Positions 13,550-16,910 of a stretch of 16,910 nucleotides of DNA are shown piece by piece. Both the position numbers and the translations under genes were made by a program. Numbering within the stretch: position 1 is the stretch's first letter; every line of letters starts with the position of its first letter. Under the pieces are notes generated by a model. That model ran no database searches. It was not told where the DNA came from and worked only from the letters and a program-made list of their open reading frames with translations. Source of the DNA: Acidobacteriaceae bacterium (GTDB lineage Bacteria; Acidobacteriota; Vicinamibacteria; Vicinamibacterales; CAVVIG01); NCBI GenBank assembly GCA_031274845.1, contig JAISPN010000154.1, positions 1 through 16,910 on the forward strand, in the 5' to 3' direction.

Positions 13550-14143
13550 ATGAAATGTGAAACCGTGTTGAGCCGCATACGTTTCGCGCTGGTGTTGCTC
13601 TCGCTTGCGGCGCCGCTCGCCTCCGCCCAGTCCTCCGCACCAAAACCCATGACCATGACGTTTGCCTTTCTCGGCACCGAGTACGTGCATCAGTGGTCAA
13701 ACGGTGGACAACATGAGTTCACCCCTCATGCGCAAGCCGACCTGACCTCATGGGAAGACATGGTCACACTCAACGTGTACGAGTCCACGTCAACAGGAGA
13801 ACAGTTGGCTGATGTGGCAAACACGGTGCTCGGCTCGTATCAGCGCCTGGGGAAAATTTTGCGCACAGACTCCACACCTCGAACGGCCGACCGCGCCGCG
13901 GAGCACCTGATCGTCGCCGTGCTTGGCAACCCGGCGTTTCTCGAAGCCGCATTCGCGCGTTTTGCTCTGGTTGACGGCGCCGGCATGAACGTCGTGTATT
14001 CCCATCGCGTGTATGGAACATCGGCAGGGCCTGCGATGAGCACCTGGCTTGAGTCCAATGGCCCACAGGTCGAACGTGCGTTGATGGCGTGGACTCCCAT
14101 TCCAGATCCCAAGGCGTTACAACAGCTTCCTCAACGCCGTTGA
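13550..14143 (+). CDS. Conserved-looking secreted protein of unknown function
   Basis: 197 residues with a signal peptide (MKCETVLSRIRFALVLLSLAAPLASAQ). I do not recognise the family. The mature part starts KPMTMTFAFLGTEYVHQWS and has TSWEDMVTLNVYE, HLIVAVLGNPAFLEAAFARFALVDG and VVYSHRVYG. It looks like one compact soluble alpha/beta periplasmic domain. It has no cysteine after the signal region and no TM helix. No Shine-Dalgarno is evident; the upstream sequence contains TGATAAAAT near 13518-13525, a possible -10 region. A membrane miniprotein follows 67 bases downstream. Confidence 0.7.
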   Translation: MKCETVLSRIRFALVLLSLAAPLASAQSSAPKPMTMTFAFLGTEYVHQWSNGGQHEFTPHAQADLTSWEDMVTLNVYESTSTGEQLADVANTVLGSYQRLGKILRTDSTPRTADRAAEHLIVAVLGNPAFLEAAFARFALVDGAGMNVVYSHRVYGTSAGPAMSTWLESNGPQVERALMAWTPIPDPKALQQLPQRR

Positions 14144-14200
14144 CCACATCTCCCGGTCTGGGTGCTCGGTTGATGCAACGCTGAACACCGCGTTTTACAG

Positions 14201-14204
14201 GGAG
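14201..14204 (+). promoter_or_regulatory. Ribosome binding site of the 81-residue membrane protein
   Basis: GGAG within AGGGAGAGA, 6 bases before GTG at 14211. It supports the plus-strand frame over an overlapping minus-strand frame of similar length. Confidence 0.65.
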
Positions 14205-14210
14205 AGACGA

Positions 14211-14456
14211 GTGTCCGTCACGTCCATCATCACCAAGACGATCGCGCTCGCGCTCTGGATCGTTGTTATCGCACGCACGATTCGCGTCGCGAACGCCAAC
14301 AATATTTCGCTGTTGAAAGCCATCATCGCTGCGTATACGCCGTCTCTTCCCATGCCACGACGCCAGCGTATTTCGATCATCATCGGCACGATGATGATCG
14401 CGGTGATTCTTATGGCTGTGACCGGACTTCTTCTCTGGGTACTCACCGCCGCCTGA
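14211..14456 (+). CDS. Small two-TM membrane protein, unknown function
   Basis: 81 residues from GTG at 14211 with a good ribosome binding site. Two hydrophobic helices lie near residues 5-24 and 54-78, joined by a polar, basic loop (PMPRRQR). I do not recognise it. Its stop is 6 bases from the convergent NTF2-like gene's stop. A minus-strand frame (14195-14446) of similar length overlaps, but it has no ribosome binding site and would overlap nothing sensible. Confidence 0.55.
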   Translation: MSVTSIITKTIALALWIVVIARTIRVANANNISLLKAIIAAYTPSLPMPRRQRISIIIGTMMIAVILMAVTGLLLWVLTAA

Positions 14457-14462
14457 CGGGTG

Positions 14463-14882
14463 TCATGCCTCTTCGGTGATCGTCTGCTTCAGTTCCGGTT
14501 TCACGAACGACCAGTGGCTGTGAGCGATCCGCCACGCGCCATTGAAACGGGCATACAGCTCAGAGCAGTTCCAGTGAGCGATCGGATGTGTTGTGCCGTC
14601 CGGCCGCCGCCGATAGCTCACGAGATTGAACGTGAGCAAGGCGGCATCGCCGTGCTGCTGCACGTTGGGGCGGACCATGTCGTAGCAATCCACCTGAATC
14701 TTCCCGGTCCACGGCGCGAACAGGTCCGTCATCGCCGTAAGACCATCCACGCGCTGCTCCTGGAACGGATCGAAGTACGTCACCGCGGGCGCCATGATCT
14801 CCAGGTACCCGCGCGGATCACCCGCACCCCACCGATCGAGAACCGCTCGCTCCAGCGCAATGATTGCGTCTACATCAGACAT
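14463..14882 (-). CDS. NTF2/SnoaL-like (DUF4440-type) protein
   Basis: 139 residues from ATG at 14882 with GGAGG 9 bases upstream. An N-terminal helix (DVDAIIALERAVLDRWGAGDPRGYLEIMAPAVTYFDP) is followed by beta-strands and RVDGLTAMTDLFAPW. Paired strands follow at LLTFNLVSYRRRPDGTTHPIAHWNCSELYARFNGAWRIAHSHWSF. The cone-shaped NTF2 fold is typical; the AWRIAHSHWS ending is a hallmark of SnoaL/DUF4440 relatives. It is cytoplasmic, with no signal peptide. Members include isomerases, small-molecule binding proteins and many of unknown role. No substrate can be inferred. Confidence 0.8.
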   Translation of the reverse strand: MSDVDAIIALERAVLDRWGAGDPRGYLEIMAPAVTYFDPFQEQRVDGLTAMTDLFAPWTGKIQVDCYDMVRPNVQQHGDAALLTFNLVSYRRRPDGTTHPIAHWNCSELYARFNGAWRIAHSHWSFVKPELKQTITEEA

Positions 14883-14996
14883 CGTCTGATTCCTCCTTCG
14901 CGTTTCTCAGCACATGGTCGTTCACTAGCGACGACCGTCATCAGCAGGCGTCACACCGACGGCTCCGCTTCTGGAATACGTTCGCTCCAAACGCCG

Positions 14997-15689
14997 TCAG
15001 CGCAATGTCGAGAGCACAGCGAGGCGTTCGTGGAGCAGGTTGCGCCGTCGCTGACTCGCCGCGTCAGGGAGAAGAAAGCCACCTAGCGCTTCGACAAAGT
15101 CTCGATTGTCGAGCAGTGCTTGAAACTCGGAGGCGATATAGCGGCGGACATCCGTTGATGCCGCCGTGACATCGCTCACGATCTCCGGACGTCCATCAAC
15201 GACAGCGATGATGTCCTCGAGATCGTGACTCGCGAAAATGTCATTCCCCCCACGGCCATGGAACGCCTCCAGTTTCGTGGCAACAAACAGTGCGGGAGTG
15301 ACGACTCGCACATGGCGTCCGGCAATGCTGATGGTTTGGGCTGTTTCGATTGCGGCCGGGTACCACCGGTTGCTGAAGCCAAGCACATGCTCGTCTATCG
15401 GCATGACGTCGATGATGCGATCGTCCCGCCGCCACCGGCAGAGTGGCGCGCCTGGCGTGGTGTCCTCGACGAGCCCCAGCGCGCGCAGCCGTTCCGAAAG
15501 GGCGGCGTACTGCGCGTAGGATGTCACATCCACAATCGCATCGACATCTTGTGTCGGCCGGATACCGCTCGCTGCCAGATCGGTCATGAACAACCCGGCT
15601 GTGGAACCACCAACGAACACAAGCTCGTTGAGCAGCGGCGCGAGCAATTGCACGACGGATTCAAAGAGCACACGATTCGGATCAGCCAC
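14997..15689 (-). CDS. Nucleotidyltransferase of AbiEii-like type (candidate toxin or effector)
   Basis: 230 residues from GTG at 15689. A nucleotidyltransferase core is visible: FVGGSTAGLFM (GGS at 27-29), RPTQDVDAIVDV (Asp48 and Asp50 as metal ligands) and IDVMPID (Asp94 as likely third carboxylate). KLEAFHGRGGNDIFASHDLEDII (from 139) resembles the K..A...R...D..D segment of AbiEii/AbiGii-like enzymes. Such enzymes transfer NMPs, in AbiE-type and MenT-type toxins to tRNA or nucleotides. It overlaps the winged-HTH gene by 8 bases (GTGGCTGA), a tight regulator-effector pair. Housekeeping or antibiotic-type nucleotidyltransferase roles remain possible. Confidence 0.8.
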   Translation of the reverse strand: MADPNRVLFESVVQLLAPLLNELVFVGGSTAGLFMTDLAASGIRPTQDVDAIVDVTSYAQYAALSERLRALGLVEDTTPGAPLCRWRRDDRIIDVMPIDEHVLGFSNRWYPAAIETAQTISIAGRHVRVVTPALFVATKLEAFHGRGGNDIFASHDLEDIIAVVDGRPEIVSDVTAASTDVRRYIASEFQALLDNRDFVEALGGFLLPDAASQRRRNLLHERLAVLSTLR

Positions 15690-16209
15690 GAAGCTGCCTC
15701 CGCAGCCGCACGCTCAGCTCCTTCTCTGCGAGTTGCCGCTCGCGCACCCGTCCATCGCGTAACGCGTCGACGAGCGCTAGCAACTCGTAGAGGGCCGGAT
15801 CCTTTCGGGCAGCTTTCGGCGCGACTTTGTGCAGTGGCTCAAGAGTGGCACCACGCACCTTGCCGTTCGGGTCTGGCCATACTGGCGGGAGATCGCCGTT
15901 TCCCGCAATCTGATCACATAGCGGAGGAGCGGCGTGCGCAGTCGGCATGCCGCGCGTGGTCTCACCGCGCTGCACCGGAAACGCGTACTTCACGCCATGA
16001 ACGAGGAACTCTTCGACCGCTTTTCGCAGAGGCCGACCCGTCTGAACGTCAATCAGGCGAGCTCGCTCAAGGCGCTTGAACGACGCATGGACCTGAGACG
16101 GGCTTAGCGCCAAATCGTCAGCCACTTGAGTAATCGGCGGACGCTCGCCCCCATAGCTCACCAGCTTGACCAACACGATCATGTCCTGCGGCAGCAGACC
16201 TTGAGGCAT
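15682..16209 (-). CDS. Winged-HTH regulator, possible antitoxin partner
   Basis: 175 residues from ATG at 16209. Residues 8-60 form a winged helix-turn-helix (LLPQDMIVLVKLVSYGG, PPITQVADDLALSPSQVHASFKRLERARLIDV). A proline-rich middle region with FPVQRGETTRGMPTAHAAPPL follows, then a helical C-terminus (YELLALVDALRDGRVRERQLAEKELSVRLRRQLR). The pairing with a nucleotidyltransferase and the size recall AbiEi-type antitoxins, which combine a winged helix with a neutralising domain; I cannot show homology to AbiEi itself. The start is the first ATG after a -35/-10 pair whose predicted transcription start is the ATG. A palindromic operator overlies the -10, suggesting autorepression. Confidence 0.78.
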   Translation of the reverse strand: MPQGLLPQDMIVLVKLVSYGGERPPITQVADDLALSPSQVHASFKRLERARLIDVQTGRPLRKAVEEFLVHGVKYAFPVQRGETTRGMPTAHAAPPLCDQIAGNGDLPPVWPDPNGKVRGATLEPLHKVAPKAARKDPALYELLALVDALRDGRVRERQLAEKELSVRLRRQLRG

Positions 16210-16214
16210 TCGTT

Positions 16215-16231
16215 ATTCTAGAATCTAGAAT
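16215..16231. promoter_or_regulatory. Perfect 17-base palindromic operator over the -10 box
   Basis: ATTCTAGA, a central A and TCTAGAAT form a perfect dyad. It covers the -10 box and 11 bases of spacer, where a bound dimer would block RNA polymerase. The likely ligand is the winged-HTH protein it precedes. Confidence 0.6.
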
Positions 16232-16243
16232 GCCCGGCGGCAA
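16215..16243 (-). promoter_or_regulatory. Promoter of the HTH-nucleotidyltransferase operon, predicted leaderless
   Basis: On the minus strand TTGCCG (16243-16238), a 17-base spacer and TAGAAT (16220-16215) precede the ATG at 16209 by 5 bases. The expected transcription start is the A of the ATG, and there is no Shine-Dalgarno. Confidence 0.5.
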
Positions 16244-16322
16244 GCCTCGACACTCGCGTCCGGTGTGCGCGCGGCTTGTTCACGAGCGGGTCTTGGAAAT
16301 ATTCCTCAGACGTGTGGGCTAA

Positions 16323-16343
16323 CCGGCAGATCCCATCTGCCGG
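16323..16343. terminator. Hairpin downstream of the Rieske gene
   Basis: CCGGCAGAT (16323-16331) and ATCTGCCGG (16335-16343) pair perfectly around a CCC loop, about 80 bases after the Rieske stop. Only a short T-run follows on the minus strand (TTAGCC). Confidence 0.45.
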
Positions 16344-16393
16344 AAATAGATCGCCGCCGAAGACGCCGTCGCGTGGTTAGCTGAGCATCCCTC

Positions 16394-16408
16394 ACCAGAT
16401 CACCCAAT
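16394..16408. repeat. Second copy of the 15-base ACCAGATCACCCAAT string
   Basis: Exact match to 1842-1856. It begins 14 bases beyond the Rieske stop codon on the non-coding side. Confidence 0.4.
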
Positions 16409-16421
16409 GACTACATCAGAA

Positions 16422-16904
16422 CTACACCGCGATTGTGGCGGCCGTCCATCCTGCGGAATCTTTGTCGGACTGGATCCAGCGTCGGAGGTCGACGACCACC
16501 GAATCACCGTCGCGGTGGATGACGTAGCGATCGAGGTTTCGCGTGGCGCGTCCTGACACGTGTAAGCCGTCCGGTTGATACTCCGAGTCGTGCTTGGTGC
16601 ACTGGAACCGGGCCGCCTTCGCATTCCACTTCACCGCGTTGTTCTGATGCGGGCACGAGAGCGCGAAGACGTAGACGTGACTGGCATAGCGCACGAGGAT
16701 GAGTTGCGCGCTCTTGTCGACGGTAACGCCGTCACTTGCGGGAATCGGATAACGGCGTTCGTTGCCGTTGCTCTGCACACCCGCCGCTTCCAGCACGGAC
16801 ACCGGCAACGACACCACGCCAGTGGAGGCAAGGCCGAGCCACAGCAGCGAGACGCTCGCGACACCCACCTGCCCGAGAAAGGCGCGGCGCGCATTGTGCT
16901 TCAC
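16422..16904 (-). CDS. Small Tat-exported Rieske [2Fe-2S] protein (5' end near window edge)
   Basis: 160 residues from GTG at 16904; the true start could lie outside the window, since only 6 bases remain. ARRAFLG followed by a hydrophobic stretch (VGVASVSLLWLGLASTGVVSL) is a twin-arginine-type signal, suited to export of a folded Fe-S protein. The Rieske motifs are CPHQN (C-X-H) and CTKHDSEYQPDG (C-X2-H), which supply two Cys and two His ligands. The second box (usually CPCHGS or CPWHG) is abbreviated to CTKHDS. It is probably a periplasmic or membrane-attached electron carrier. Its partner genes lie beyond the right edge. Confidence 0.82.
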   Translation of the reverse strand: MKHNARRAFLGQVGVASVSLLWLGLASTGVVSLPVSVLEAAGVQSNGNERRYPIPASDGVTVDKSAQLILVRYASHVYVFALSCPHQNNAVKWNAKAARFQCTKHDSEYQPDGLHVSGRATRNLDRYVIHRDGDSVVVDLRRWIQSDKDSAGWTAATIAV

Positions 16905-16910
16905 CGCGCA

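Noticed and set aside
14195..14446. 83-codon minus-strand frame antisense to the two-TM miniprotein
   Set aside because: No ribosome binding site; the plus-strand frame has AGGGAGAGA before its GTG and cleaner TM helices.
1..16910. CRISPR array, insertion sequence or prophage
   Set aside because: No regularly spaced repeats, transposase, integrase or terminal inverted repeats with target duplications were seen.

Overview
The window is GC-rich bacterial DNA from a Gram-negative organism. It encodes an MtrB/PioB-type outer-membrane barrel, a polymorphic-outer-membrane-protein-like repeat protein and many secreted c-type cytochromes. The mix of multiheme cytochromes with a NapC-like inner-membrane cytochrome of a type I associate with soil Acidobacteriota, PQQ-type and NHL propellers, and a secreted Rieske protein suggests Acidobacteriota (perhaps Vicinamibacteria). 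That taxonomic guess is inference only.

Layout. Positions 1-1231 (minus) hold the N-terminal 410 residues of a secreted GGA(I/L)/FxxN repeat protein. Upstream is a 680-base non-coding stretch with an AT-rich island and a convincing sigma70-type promoter pointing at it. Positions 1911-9402 (minus) carry seven collinear genes with short gaps: an RNase HI with an unusual C-terminal domain, GreB, a PQQ-type sugar dehydrogenase-like protein, an MtrA/DmsE-like decaheme cytochrome, an MtrB/PioB barrel, a monoheme cytochrome c, and a three-TM NapC-like hexaheme cytochrome. The last four form a complete quinone-pool-to-outside route with 17 haem motifs and are the main system of the window. Positions 9552-10208 (plus) encode a six-TM protein, convergent with a secreted NHL propeller (10277-11425, minus). 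A tRNA-Gln(CUG) with its own promoter lies at 11576-11649. A B12-binding radical SAM protein (11814-13346, plus) ends in a strong hairpin. Then come a small secreted protein, a two-TM miniprotein and a convergent NTF2/SnoaL-like protein.

Positions 14997-16209 (minus) are a two-gene operon of a winged-HTH regulator and a nucleotidyltransferase, overlapping by 8 bases. It resembles AbiE-type toxin-antitoxin or defence modules. Its predicted promoter would make a leaderless mRNA, and a perfect 17-base palindrome sits on the -10 box. A diverged second copy of this site lies 2.8 kb away at 13409-13425. The window closes with a small Tat-type Rieske protein (16422-16904, minus).

How the genes work together: the NapC-like hexaheme protein would exchange electrons with the quinone pool, the monoheme cytochrome would shuttle in the periplasm, and MtrA-like cytochrome inside the MtrB barrel would cross the outer membrane. 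No MtrC/OmcA-like surface cytochrome is present, so the conduit resembles the two-component PioAB/MtoAB arrangement. Direction (metal reduction or Fe(II) oxidation) cannot be read from sequence.
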